Assembly: GCA_024500155.1 (NCBI GenBank)
Contig: CM044863.1
Coordinates: forward strand, 10,781,501 to 10,845,500
Length of the DNA stretch: 64,000 nucleotides
Source: Chenopodium formosanum
Lineage: Eukaryota; Streptophyta; Magnoliopsida; Caryophyllales; Amaranthaceae
Direction: 5' to 3'
Part shown: positions 38,703-51,217 of the stretch, in pieces
Layout of the letters: each line of letters opens with the position of its first letter
How positions within the stretch are numbered: the stretch's first letter is position 1
Notes under the pieces: generated by a model
Databases searched by the model: none
What the model saw: only the letters and a program-made list of their open reading frames with translations
What the model was told of the DNA's origin: nothing
Program-made: the position numbers and the translations under genes

Positions 38703-41700
38703 ATGGTAAGCGTTTCAGCAAACGATCTTCAGTTCTTCTCTGGTATTCAACACCTTGCTGAAACTCGTCGTTTCAAGGTCCTTACTTCATCATAATTACT
38801 TTTCTAATCTCTAATCTAGTTACTAATTTCACTGCTTTTTTTCACTGTCCATTTGCCCAGAATTTAATTAAGTTGTATGTTATACCCTTTAAATTTGAAT
38901 ATGTGAATTTAATAAATAAGATTGTCGAATTAATTTGGATTTCTGTTTTATGCAAGTTTGGTTCTTTTTATCATCCTCTTTTTATAATTATGTGGGTAAT
39001 TTACATTTTATCTCTGATAATTAAATATAGATTATTGGGTTGATTTTGATAATATGCACATTTTCTTTTAAGGGTAATTCACATTTTGTTTCTACAATTT
39101 CAATATGGGAAATTTTGATTAATCTATATGGATTAATGGATACATTGAGAATTCTGCTGAAATGCAAGTGACTTTTGTGCATCAATATCTAGAAGTTTTG
39201 AGCATTATTAGTTTGTTTATTGATGAGATGATTAAATTTAAATCAAGAAGCTAAAAATGTAGTGTAAGAATTGCATACTTGGGCATCCATTGGTTTCTAT
39301 GAACTAATAGCTTGGAACTTCTTTGTACATTCCATGTTGCACACCAGCCTACACAATCCTGTTATTTTTATACCCGATAATATGAAGTCGTCTCCAGTTG
39401 CAAGCCAATCATCAATGGAGAAGTTTTTGTTTGGTGAAGAAAACAACTTCTTTTCTCAAAGATAAATAATAGGTTTCCACTCCTGTTCGAAAATTGCTTC
39501 TGGGTCTTACACCACTCTTTTACAATGTCACAATATGTCAATCATTTGCAATAGAGGATATAGAATAGAACCAGTTTAGGCTTGTTAGAATCAAGGTACT
39601 AATGATTTCGATTATAGAACTGATTTGAAAGTGATGGAAATTGCTGAAACTGACCGATTCATGTAGCATAGCGTTTTCTTAACTTTTAAGTGTCTTTGAA
39701 GTCTAAGTGCATGGATAGCTGACAGATACTATCGATAGTTGAAAAAAAATTGATTTTGTTGATGTGCTTGCAGGCATGGTTTCTAGATCAATTTGGAGTT
39801 CTTCATGATGGAAAAAAGCCGTACCCAGGTGCTATATCAACATGTATGTTATGATTGGTTACTTTTGTAAGTATTTGGTAAGCAAGTTTTTTTTATCTGT
39901 GCACTCATTTTGTGAAGTTGGTATGGATTGAAGCTTAAAATAACTTGTTTGGAAACAGTGGAAAAGCTAGCCAAAACTGGGGCTAAGATGGTGGTTATAA
40001 GTAACTCGTCAAGACGAGCATCTGTGACAACTGAGAAATTGAGAAATTTGGGATTTGATCCTAACCTTTTTTTAGGTTCCATCACCAGTGGAGAATTGAC
40101 GCATCAATACCTTGAAAGGTTGAGTATTACTTTATCTTACTCAACCTTTATCTTACTGCTCTAATCATACACCAGTAGAACAAATAAAAGATTGATGTCC
40201 CTTAATAATTTGCAAGTAGAAGATGATGGGCTCATTGACTTATGCCATTCATTACACTTTTTCATCCATTAGCATCAAAGAGTGTTTCTACGTTATGCAC
40301 TGTACCTTGCAGTCTAGTCTGTAGAACTTCTTTGAAGCTATCATATAGATGTATCCTCAAAAACTACTTAACCAGCTTATTGTAACATGGAAACATGCAC
40401 ATGTAAGTTCATATAGTTACAAGATTTACTTATGGGTTTTTTGTACTTAAATTTGGAGTCATAAAATGTTATTATTGTACATGTGTAGTATGGAGACACG
40501 TGGATAATATAGTCTCTTGGGCATGGAAACTATCACTGTTGCTTGGTCAACTTAACCACAATCATCCTATGCAAAATAAATGAGAAGAGTTTTATGCTGT
40601 GACACCGATATTTTTTAAAATATATACCATCTAGACAAAAATTGTTTGTGCTCCTTTACGCCTGTTGTTGTGCAACTTGTGCTTCTTATGCAGGTGCGTG
40701 CTATGAATTGATATAGCTGGACAGGGTTTAATAGAAGAATTTAAAGTAAGAAGATGAATTAGATTGATATTCTGGAAATTAAACAAGAGACTGGCACACA
40801 AAAACTTTCCAGAGGCTTATTCTCTCCCAAAGTGTATAGGAAACAATCAATAATATTCATCCCACTTTCTCTCTCACTGATCTGTATATAGCATCTCTAA
40901 GTCTAACTGACTCCCTTCCTCTTCAAGCTTATTTTAACAACTAATCAAGCATTGCCTACACTGCACTTCCCCATTAGCCCTATTCATTGCAGTTTACTAG
41001 TTGCATGCGCTTCTTCCATTTCTTGGCAAAGGTGTTTTCTAATCATGTTTCCATTTCGGTGTTTTCTTTTTTAATGGTGATCAGGATTACATTGGTTTTG
41101 CTAATGGCTGCTTTATTGTTGTACTTTCAACCATTATGATCATCCTCTGAAGTGTAAACTCTTGTTTGATATATCCCTTCTTCGTCACTATGGACAGGCG
41201 AGATGATCCTTGGTTTGCAGCGCTTGGAAAGTCATGCATCCACTTGACCTGGGGTGACCGGGGTGCCATATCTCTTGATGTATGTTGCATATTTGATCTT
41301 CTATTCCTGTTTCCCCCACTCACCCTTAAAATTAAAAGACCAACTCTTAATTTCATACAATTAGAGAGAATTTGGAGTGGAGCATTTAGTCTTTTCTTTC
41401 TGTTCACCGAAATCTATTTTCCTTTTCCTATCTTCTTGCTGAGATGTTTCTTGTAGGATGAATTGATTTTATTTCCAAGTATAGCTGAGAAAGAATAGAT
41501 TGTCAAATTCCTTATGTCAATTTTCTATCTTGGCATAACCTCAGCTTCCTACTTATTGAATGGATAGGTATTTATGCAGGATTGTAGATATCTTTTTTCT
41601 ACTCAGCTAGGTAAAAAATCAAAGATGGTTACCTAAAATTCTGATCACTTTCCTGTCTGCTACTTTTTCAGGGTCTAGACCTGAAAGTTGTGGATAATGT

Positions 41701-42912
41701 TGAAGAGGCTGAATTCATTTTGGTCCACGGCACTGAAGCACTGGGGCTTTCTTCTGGATCTGCTGTTCCGAAGCAACTGGAAGAGCTTGAAAAAATATTG
41801 GAACAATGTGCTTTAAGAAAAATCCCTATGGTGGTGGCCAATCCAGACTATGTAACTGTTGAGGCCAGAGCACTTCGAGTTATGCCTGGTAGGTTATATT
41901 TCAAATGTAACAAATTTGCACTGTTAACTGCTTTATGCAACATGTCAACATCTAGCTAAAAAAACCTATGTTTTGAACTGAGTGTAATGTGTTGAACTGT
42001 TAGCATTCCCAATAAAATATCTGATTTGTTAGCTGTCTGCGTGCTCCTTTGCCTAAATTCTTATGTATTGTTTCCCTGTTATGAATTCATTCATAGGAAC
42101 GCTTGCAGCAAAATATGAGCAACTTGGTGGAGAAGTCAAGTGGATGGGAAAGCCTGGAAAGGTAAAATCATGCCATTCTATCCTCATGGTCATCTTGGTA
42201 GATTGAATATCATCGTGTTTAAGAGATCAACTATAATGTGTCATTCATCTACAAGTACTAGTATCCTCTGAAATGAGGTAATCATTAATGTCATCATCCA
42301 TCCAGTTGATGTCTTGAGATGTTTGCACTGAATTCTGATGTAATTGTCCTGTTATCCTGTATATGGGGATTGGTGTTTGTTCTTGTGTCCCACCTAATTA
42401 AATTTCACACCTTAAAAATTGGGTAGTTTAAATTGACGGTGAATGTTGATGAAGTGGTGGGTTCAGGGACAGAAGAACATATATATGAGACACAATATGG
42501 GACAAAACATCCCTATTGATGATACAAAGTACAAACCTTGTCAATTACAATGCTTATATATTCCTACGGACAAATAAAATTGAGATGTTTGTCACAGTTG
42601 ATCACCCTTGTTCACTGCCTTTAAAACTAAAATCTGAGGTTGAACATACTTGGACAGATTATCTACGAATCAGCCATGGCCATGGCAGGTGTGGATGCAC
42701 CAGAATGCATTGCTGTAGGAGACTCACTGCACCATGACATAATGGGTGCAAATGTCGCTGAAATGCAGTCTGTATTCATCACAGGAGGCATCCATGCAGA
42801 TGAGCTTGGACTTCACCAATTTGGTGAAGTAGCTGAAGCTTCAAAAGTGCAAGAGCTGGCATCCAAATGTGGCTCTTATCCCACCTATGTTGTACCTGCT
42901 TTCTCCTGGTGA
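38703..42912 (+). CDS. HAD-superfamily hydrolase, subfamily IIA
   Basis: Seven exons: 38703-38777, 39774-39843, 39959-40118, 41198-41279, 41672-41888, 42097-42161 and 42658-42912. They join in phase to 924 nt, 307 residues. HAD motifs are present: motif I is WFLDQFGVLHDG with the nucleophile Asp30, motif II is MVVISNSSRRA, motif III is KWMGKPGK (Lys220 or Lys223) and motif IV is VGDSLHHDIMGAN (Asp245, Asp250). The cap type and order fit the IIA group and the bacterial hypothetical branch known as HAD-SF-IIA-hyp4. As in that branch, the third position of motif I is aromatic (D-x-F) rather than the usual second Asp, so phosphatase chemistry may differ from classical members. No transit peptide is obvious, so the protein is probably cytosolic. 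The substrate is unknown. It is convergent with the IPMS gene downstream. Confidence 0.88.
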
Positions 42913-43764
42913 GAGTATAACTTGGAAAAGTACATTTCTCTCTTAGTGAATTAATCGGTCCAAGAAGTTATACTTGATCATGAAAAATACCACCTGAACC
43001 TATACAATGTATCTCTTGGCTTGTTTGAAAAGGCAATGTCAATTGTACTTTTGAAGTTAGCCTTAATCTTCTTTTGTTATTTTTAATGGTGGGTTTTGCC
43101 GTTTTGGGGAAAATGTATGATGTTTTTTACATATTGCTTTTGTAACAATAACATTTACACAAAGTAATTTAAAATTTTCTCTTTTTTCGTCTTAATATGG
43201 CTCTTATCCAGTTATTCCAACTTATACACCTTATTCAGTTGTCCAGATTTTTGTAACTTAAATAAAGTTAGAATTTTGGCTCTCAGCCTCTCATAGATGC
43301 AACATAAAGAAGCAGAGGCAAGAAACCTGGTGATGTATTGCTCCATTCTATATCAAAGCTGCACATTAAACTTGGGAGTTGAGAGGGGGTGGATAGATGA
43401 CAAAGTAGAAAGCAATAAGCTTAATTTTATTCTTAGAAATGAAATTCAAAATTCTGACAATCCTCTGCATAAAACCACCTTAAGTGCAATCTCGAGTTAC
43501 ATACTACAGTCTACAAAAATAGAAGTTACGGACTGCAGGAGGGGCGATTACAGTTTACACTGAGGGGCAAACAGATGAATGAGTGAATGACCTATGCCGT
43601 CCCCAAGGAGTCCAGGACCTTTCTAGGAGGTTTCTTCTCTGTAACAAAGACCAAATGCTCGATATTCACAGTAAAAATCACTGGGTGACAACATTCCATG
43701 GCAACGTAGACAAAAAGCAGGCTCACATCCCATATTTATACAGAAACTAAGTGAGATCAAGATC
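42913..43764. other. Convergent 3' ends of HAD gene (plus) and IPMS gene (minus)
   Basis: The stretch should hold both 3' UTRs. AATAAAG near 43261 on the plus strand could be a polyadenylation signal for the HAD gene. The segment nearest 43765 is the IPMS 3' UTR. An 88-codon open frame at 43297-43563 shows no recognisable features and is not called. Confidence 0.5.
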
Positions 43765-46700
43765 TTAAACTCTTCGAGCAGTACCAGCAGGGACAGCATC
43801 TGAGGCAGGAACGTGAGAATTCTCCACCGAGACTTTTCGATTAGGTTTATTCTTGTATGCTAGCATCTTATTTAGTGCACTAACATAAGCTCGGACACTT
43901 GAGACAACAATATCCATTTCAGATCCACTCCCACTGCAGTCAAGAGTACAAGTTCAATAATGAGGATCAAAAAAAAAAAAAAAAAAAAAGTGCATTAGAA
44001 GTCACCAAAAAGAATGAACAAATAACAACTTCATACCTGAATGTTCGGCGAATTTGCTCCCCAGTAGTAGCTTGTGTAGTTGTGAAGCCATTATCCCCAC
44101 GTATTAATACTCTGGTGGTAGCTATTGCATCTATACCTTCTGTCACACCTGTCAGTGAGTACTCGAGTAGAGTCACAGGTACCTGTTTATAAAGAGAGCT
44201 CTATTGTTAAACTGCAAGCCACCCCTAAGGAAACCTTCTAGTTTAAACATTTTGTTAATTAACCATCTTTTTGAGGGAAAAAAAAAGAGATAAAATGCGC
44301 TTCCAGCTTTCTCTAAGATTGAAGATAATATTGATAAACCAGGTATTTATATGCCTTTTCTTTCTTAAAAATTATTGAACAATCAACATGTTCAGTTGAC
44401 AAATTAGCTAGCTTTGATACCATAATCAAAGGTAACAGGAGACTTCAAATAAATACTATGAATCCCCGGTGAGCTAGCTAAAATTCTACTGCAGTAGATT
44501 AGCGTATGATATTCTCCACCACAAACCTTGACTATTGAATCAACAGCCTTATATGCAGAATCAACTGGTCCAGTTCCAACTGAACAAGCAACATGTTCCG
44601 TCCCATCAGCATCAATGAGCTTAACAGTTGCTGTAGAAAGTCCAAGAGTTCCACATGTAACCTGCCCAAAACCCAAGGAAAATCCAAATTAAGGAGCTCT
44701 TCAAGAATCATAGAATCAAAAAGGAAATTAAACAAAACAAAGAGCCATATATATTTACTCGACAAATTACCTGGAGATCCCCAAGTGACCAAACTGATTC
44801 CGGCTGGAAAAGTTCATCGATTACCAAGGCTTCAATGTCCTCATCCAAGACATGCTGGTGAATTGAAGTGTAAAAAAGACAGTGTCATCTATGGAATAAT
44901 TTTCAGGAAACCAATGAAAATTTTGCAACCTAAGCTTCTAAGAAATTTCCATAAATTGTCCGCCAACAGCTTGCAGCAACGTGTCAAAGACCTAGGAACA
45001 GGTAGCGTCATAAAATTTATGAGAAAGAAACATCCCTATTTACCTTTTTCTTCTCAGCAACTGATTTAAAGCGCCAAAAGACGTCATCAAGTTCCTTGCC
45101 TTCAAAAGAGTACCCCATCTGGAAGAAATAGGAAACCCGTCAGACACTTAAAGGCATAAGTAAATTGAAGTTCAGTTGACAAAGTGGCTAAATAACCACT
45201 TACCTGCTCAAGTCTTTTTTGCAATGCATGACGTCCACTGTCACAATCATATAAATCAATCAATAATCTCTTATTACTGTAAAAATAGTAATGGAAAATG
45301 GGGGAAAAAATGCACAAGAAATCAAGTTAAGCATAAAGCATACAACTCCACACGCCTTTGTTCCTTCATTAAGATTCATAACAAGAAGAAAAACATAGCA
45401 ACAGCTTACAATCGAACAAATCAGATAATTCTATGCTCCTTAAATAGCCTTAACTCCACCAGTCTCTAAGTAATCTTTGAGATGTATCTTTATAAAAGAG
45501 TATCAATTGCATCACAGACTCAAGGAGTTGTTGCCCTTAGGGCCAACATAAGCATTGATAAACTTCCTATTATTCATTTTGTTTACTTAAACAGGCCTAT
45601 GACTAGAGAAAACAGATTAATACAATACACAGGTAAGAGGATATTATGCACTCTAAAGATGAATACGACACTCAGATAAGATGAATAATTGTCGGAATGT
45701 GATACTACTAGTAAATGAATTTGACCATCAAGAGAAAATAGCCACACATAATACTACATACCTAAGCTTTCCAAGAACAAGACCAGATTCATCAGCTCGC
45801 TGAAGCCCTATATCTTCTGGAGACATGATTTCATAAGTGCCTTTGTGTTTTAGCATTCCGTGCTACAATATCATAAACAAACCTCAATTAATATACAGTA
45901 TAAACTAATTCACCATGAATCCAACTGAACAAAGATAAAATCAAAAGGAGATGGATATTCGATGCTAAGATATTATGGCTACTCTTTAAATGGTGAAGGA
46001 GGGTTAAGAAAAGAACATCTCAAGTACTCAACTAGTGAGGGTTCAATTAAAAGAGCTAAAGTATCGAGAAGGTAAAGAAGATAAAGATGAATGGGGCAAG
46101 TGTTGTATGCAAAAGAGCTGCTGAAATAATTACAGGATTTTGATCAAGGGCACATCACAGCAATATTTGGAAATGAGCTCAGCTAAAATAGAAGGTGAAT
46201 TATTCAACTATTAGCTTCAGTATATTAATCAGTGGCATATTACTGCTGAATATGCTTCAGCATTTGGATTAGTGGCAAATTACTGTTGAGTTATTTTTAG
46301 TATTTCAATTAACAGCACATTACTGCATATAGAGGAGTATGTACATGAGTAGTTTTATAAATTCCATAGCTTACCCATAGCTTTCACGAGTAGTTTTATA
46401 AATTCCATAGCTTACCCATAGCTTTCACAGCCTTAACAGGAACCAAAAATTATTGTAGAAGATGTAGACAAAAAACAACCTATGTTAAGCTAAACAATGG
46501 ATATACAAGAAATTTATAACAGGAGAATTGGGCTTCAGTAGACAACATTATTTATAATTAAAGTGCAGCTTCCAAAAGAATGTTATGAGTTGCTAGCCAT
46601 ATGAACCGTAACGAACCTGATGAATTCCACTTTCATGCTTAAAAGCATTAGCTCCAACTATAGCCTTGTGAGGCTGTACAAGCAGTCCTGAATACTCCGC

Positions 46701-48873
46701 CACCTAAAAAAAAAATAAAAAATGGGAGAACTAAAACTATATGCAAGCTGCATTCAATAGTGAAGATAAGTTATTATAGAGTTTAGTTGAGAAAGTACCA
46801 TCTTGCTGGCCTTCACAATGTGTTCTGTCTGAATCCCAGTGTAAAGACCACCCAATGATTCCCCGCGACATTTAATGGTCATGACAACCTACTTTTGAAA
46901 ATGATGAATGACAACAAATGAACATAATTAAATTAAATTAAATGCATGACATAAACCTTAATCCAAGTCACAGTCATCTAAATCAAGAAGAAGAAAGTTT
47001 AATTATCATTCAATAAAGGCACACCTCTTCCAATGAAGCATTTCCGGCTCTTTCACCAATTCCGTTAATTGTTACCTCCAATTGCCTTGCACCTGCACAC
47101 GCTCCCTGAATTTCAATACAATGTGAGGTCTCTTTTTTTTTACTAAGTTCATGCAATTACATAAGTAAAAGTTAATGACATACAGCTACTGTATTAGCAC
47201 TAGAAAGCCCAAGATCATTCTGACAATGAGTAGAGATGATCACATTCTCGACTCCAGGTGTATTAGCCTTTATATCAGCAATCAATTGCCCAAACTCACT
47301 TGGGACTGTATAACCCACGGTATCAGGAATGTTTAGAGTGGTCGCTCCAGCCTTAATAACTTCTCCTAAAATCTGATAAAGAAACTCTCTATCTGATCTG
47401 TGAAGAAACAAAGCCAAAGAATATATCAATTACAAAACAGTATACAACCAAATTTATGTGAGACAAAAGCCCTTATTATTCTTCTACATACTTCGTAGAA
47501 GAAATGAAAAAAGTGCAACATCTGACTAGCACATTAGGTCATTTGGGTTTTGATCAACGTCTATACTGACTTAAGGTGCTTGACAACTTGATCAATGCCT
47601 CTGACCTCTCAATTTTGTCTTTGGTTCCATGTCCTTAAGACCTTAACAAACATAACTTGGGCTAATCTTGTATAATCATAATGCCTATCAGTAACTACTA
47701 TGTGACTCGTTCAATATAGTGATTTAATGACAGTCTGCAAGGGTTTTATTGACTAATAGTTTAATAACTCAATCTAAAAAAAAACATTACAGAATTTTCA
47801 AAGATATTCCCAGCAAAACAAAGTTGTGCATTGGCAGCTTTCCTAAAACTAACATAATCTGGTTCTGCTTAAGTTTGCTTGTGCTAATCCCCTAAAATAA
47901 TCACAACTATGACAAATAATCACAACTGTGACACTACGGCGAACCTTAACTATCACATTAATTCAATCACAATCTGCAAAGGTTAATATACCAACAAGTA
48001 ACAACTCAACCTCTAAAACCATTTCTAATACAAAATCCCAACAAACATACTAATGCATTCACAACTTTCATAAAATATTCTAAAATCATAAAGCTTCTAT
48101 ATTAATTTATAGCTAATTCAACAAATGACACATTTCAATTAACACTCAACAAAAAGGTATATATATCCTCAATACCTGCCAGCATCCTCAGGGCTAAATT
48201 CAACATCCTCACACCCTAAACTCCTAGCATAACTAACCATATTCCTAGCAATTTCAACCACTTCTTGTCTAGTCTTGTTCAATTTATGCTCCATATGTAT
48301 CTCACTCGTTGCAATGAATGTATGAATCCTCGGCCGCTTTGCATACTTCACAGCAGCCCAAGCAGCATCAATGTCAGCCTTATTACACCGCGAAAGCCCG
48401 CAAATGACAGGAACATACCCCTGTTCATCAACAGCATTGCCCACTTCAAGGGCAATTGTTTTCACGGCCTCCAAGTCCGCATTGGAGGCCGCTGGAAACC
48501 CCGCCTCGATGATATCAACACCGAGGCGGGCGAGCTGGCGAGCAATCTCCAATTTTTGTTTTGGAGTCATTGACGCTCCCGGAGATTGCTCGCCATCTCG
48601 AAGAGTAGTATCAAAGATTCTGACGTAATTCGGGTCAGAGATTTTTCCCGGGATGTAATCGGGTCGGGTACGAGGTGGGGTTGCGGAGCATCGAGTTATG
48701 GAGGCGAAACGAGTGGTGGGTTTGTTGGTGGGTTTGGAGGAAAGTGAGAAGAGAGAGAAAGATGGTTTTGGGGAGGAGAGAGAAAGGAGGGTTGTAAATG
48801 GGGTTTTGGGGGAAAGGGGTTTTGAGATTGTGGTGGAAGAGAGAGAAAGATTTGAGGTTGTTAGAGTCGCCAT
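43765..48873 (-). CDS. IPMS: 2-isopropylmalate synthase, plastid (leucine biosynthesis)
   Basis: Twelve exons on the minus strand: 48873-48176, 47397-47184, 47105-47025, 46888-46799, 46703-46617, 45862-45762, 45237-45204, 45118-45044, 44854-44771, 44661-44527, 44182-44037 and 43933-43765. They total 1914 nt, 637 residues, against about 631 in Arabidopsis. The enzyme condenses acetyl-CoA with 3-methyl-2-oxobutanoate, the first committed step to leucine, in the plastid. The first 65 or so residues are a Ser/Thr-rich transit peptide. The catalytic TIM barrel starts FDTTLRDGEQSPG (near 88-100), with ISTHCQNDLGLSSANT and the ESGIHQ segment. The C-terminal leucine-binding allosteric domain is complete (VTCGTLGLSTATVKL, GTGPVDSAYKAVD, EGIDAIATTRVLIRG), which marks IPMS rather than the truncated MAM-type enzymes. 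Oddity: the usual HQDG reads HQHG at the exon 5/6 join (residue 391). Confidence 0.95.
46347..46428. repeat. 41-bp perfect tandem duplication in IPMS intron 5
   Basis: Two adjacent 41-bp copies start at 46347 and 46388 and are identical as far as can be seen by eye. Upstream (about 46200-46325) are looser repeats around GTGGCATATTACTGCTGA. The position is intronic, away from splice sites. Confidence 0.9.
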
Positions 48874-50534
48874 TGATGAAGGTGATTGAAGGTTTTTGCA
48901 GAGGTTTTAATGGAAGAAGATGAGCAAGGCGGCTGAAATATGAACAATGAAGAAATGGTGTTTGATTTTACTGGATATGTGAATAAACCTGTTAGGTCTT
49001 ACGTGGCTTGTTGACTAGTCAAGGTTGAATAGATTTGGGGTTTAAATTTTGAGCTCAACTAGCCTTCTGGCCCGTGCAATGCACGGGTTATTAATATAAA
49101 ATTGTATTAAGAGATCAGTGAGAAAATATCGGTAAGTCATTATAGGATATAATATGCATGTAATCGGAAACATGATTAAATAAATTAAAATTTTGGAACT
49201 TTAATAGAAAAAGAGGCTTAAATAGAAGGTGGAAGGGCTAAAATTAAAGAGAGAATAGGAAAAGGTTGTATTAAAGGGGAGAGGTGAAGATGAAGAGATG
49301 AAATGTGTAGGAAAGATGAAGTGTAAGTTTACTGAAAGAATTTAAAAAAATGGTGTAATAAAAAATTAATAGTGTAAGATGACATGTGGCACTATGGTTA
49401 GAGAAGTGTCATAGAATAGATGGAGACATGTGTCATTCTTAGTTTCTTGGTTATAATTTTTAAATACTAAAGTATAGATATAGAAGTATAGATGAGGGAA
49501 GTGTGAATTCACCAATGCTTTCATGGATTATAAAATTTATGGTATTGAGCCGGAAAATGTCATTTTATTTCTCGTGAAAACTCTCTGTATAGATAAGTAG
49601 GTTATTTTTTAAGGCATTATCTTAATAAGTATAACGAAAAATGTATTCAGAAATGACTAGATTATTTTGACATAATTGTATATTTATCTCATTCAACAAA
49701 ATAAAGAAGGTAAGAAAAATGGGTAATGTTAGAATATGCCTTGAATCAGTTAGTCCCTTCGATACTATGAATGAAACTCCTTTGGGGTTTAACTTGACCA
49801 CTATTCTGTAATTTGTACTTTTTTCAAGATGTATAAAACTCTTCGCTAATATGTTGTGAGCATAGATAACTCATTATTAGTGAACCACGTAACTTAAGTA
49901 TTTTTGTTTATTGATTTCTTTAATCTTGCATTTGTTATGAAAGGTGAGATGTTTAATATTTTGCATATCCGCTAAACTAATTATTTTGCACTATGTGATA
50001 ATATAATCAATTACTACTATACCAAACCCAATCACCTACATATATAGGCTACATTAATTCTTAATATAAGTGTGTAGGCTTTGCATTATCCGCCATATTT
50101 TATACATAGTACCATTTGATAAACCTCCCCACTTGACTCATAAGTCACAATAGTAAATCAATAAATTAAAAGGGTTCTTTGATAGTGATGTGTTGCCAAC
50201 TTTTACATTATATTTTTATAGACTAAGCATCTTTGTCAAAACACCACATGCCTAATTGATTATTCATAAATTATCAATTAGTGTTGCAATTGAATACCGA
50301 TGAGTGTAATTGAATACTTCGCATAAAATTGTGTATGTTATTTACCCGATTTTCAGTCATCTGAAAATATTCAACCTTATTATGTAGTATAAGATTTAGA
50401 ACTTAGGTAATCTTTATCATAATGGATTAAAATAGTCATTTGACTCATTTCTAACAAAAATAAGAATAACAACAACAATCAAAACCAATAATAAGATAAT
50501 GTAATACCAAAAAAATAAAAAATTTAAAAATTAC
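48874..50534. other. Interval between the IPMS gene and the orphan first-exon copy
   Basis: 48874-49050 is the IPMS leader and promoter. A Helitron fills 49059-49492. The rest is AT-rich, with no trace seen of IPMS exons 2-12, so the distal exon copy has no downstream gene body of its own here. If the distal exon is used as an alternative first exon, this interval is part of its intron. Confidence 0.6.
49059..49492 (-). mobile_element. Non-autonomous Helitron upstream of IPMS
   Basis: Read on the minus strand it begins TCTATACTTCTATATC, a classic plant Helitron 5' end. It ends with a perfect hairpin (CCCGTGCA-T-TGCACGGG, 49087-49071), eight bases and CTAG (49062-49059). The flanks are A and T with no target duplication. 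Length 434 bp, with no RepHel coding. It lies about 190 bp upstream of the IPMS start codon. Confidence 0.88.
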
Positions 50535-51217
50535 CTGCCAGCATCTTCAGGGCTAAACTCAACATCATCACACCCCAAACTCCTAGCATAACTAACCATA
50601 CTCCTTGCAATTTCAACCACTTCTTCCTTACTCTTATTCAACTTATGCTCCATATGTATCTCACTCGTTGCAATAAAAGTATGTATCCTCGGCCGCTTCG
50701 CATACTTCACCGCCTCCCACGCCGCCTCGATATCCGCCTTATTACACCTCGAAAGCCCACATATCACCGGCACATAACCCTCCTCATCAGCGGCATTACC
50801 CACTTCCATAGCAATCGATTTTACGGCCTCTAGGTCCGCTTTCGAGGAGGCGGGAAACCCCGCCTCGATGATGTCCACCCCGAGTGAGGCGAGCTGCCTC
50901 GCTATCTCGAGCTTTTGTACCGGCGTCATGGCGGCCCCCGGCGACTGCTCGCCGTCCCGGAGGGTGGTGTCGAATATTCGGACGTAGTTCGGGTTGCCGA
51001 TTTTGTACGGGATGTACTCCGGTCTCCGGCGAGGTTCCCGCGCCGGCGACGGTGTGACGGCGCATTTTACGGCGGCGGTGGTGGTTAAAGAGAGTAAAGA
51101 AAAGGTGGGTTTCGAAGACGAAAGAGAAAGGAGTGTGGTGGTTTTGGGGATAAGGGGTGATTTGTAAAGGAATTTGGTTTCAAGGGTTGAAAATTTTTGA
51201 GGTGTGTAAGTAGCCAT
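50535..51217 (-). CDS. Orphan copy of IPMS first exon (alternative first exon or truncated duplicate)
   Basis: An intact open frame runs from ATG at 51217-51215 to a consensus donor (GGCAG|GTAATT, exon end 50535). The 683 nt encode 227 residues plus two bases, exactly the same end phase as exon 1 of the IPMS gene (698 nt). It has its own Ser/Thr-rich transit peptide (MATYTPQKFSTLETKFLYKS) unlike that of the neighbour. From PEYIPYKIGNPNYVRIFDTT onward it matches the IPMS barrel start with about 20 differences in roughly 160 residues, mostly conservative, and keeps FDTTLRDGEQSPG. Unspliced, it stops at once after EDAGR, giving half a barrel. Silent positions are strikingly GC-rich around 50820-51065 compared with the neighbour. 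No exons 2-12 follow it locally. It could splice into the neighbour's exon 2 (47397), or be a partial duplicate kept intact by chance. Confidence 0.8.

Noticed and set aside
43297..43563. 88-codon plus-strand frame after the HAD gene
   Set aside because: It lies in the expected 3' UTR overlap of convergent genes and has no recognisable features.
50535..51217. A complete second IPMS gene
   Set aside because: Only the first exon is present; no sequence like exons 2-12 is seen between 50534 and the neighbouring gene, and the unspliced frame stops right at the donor.
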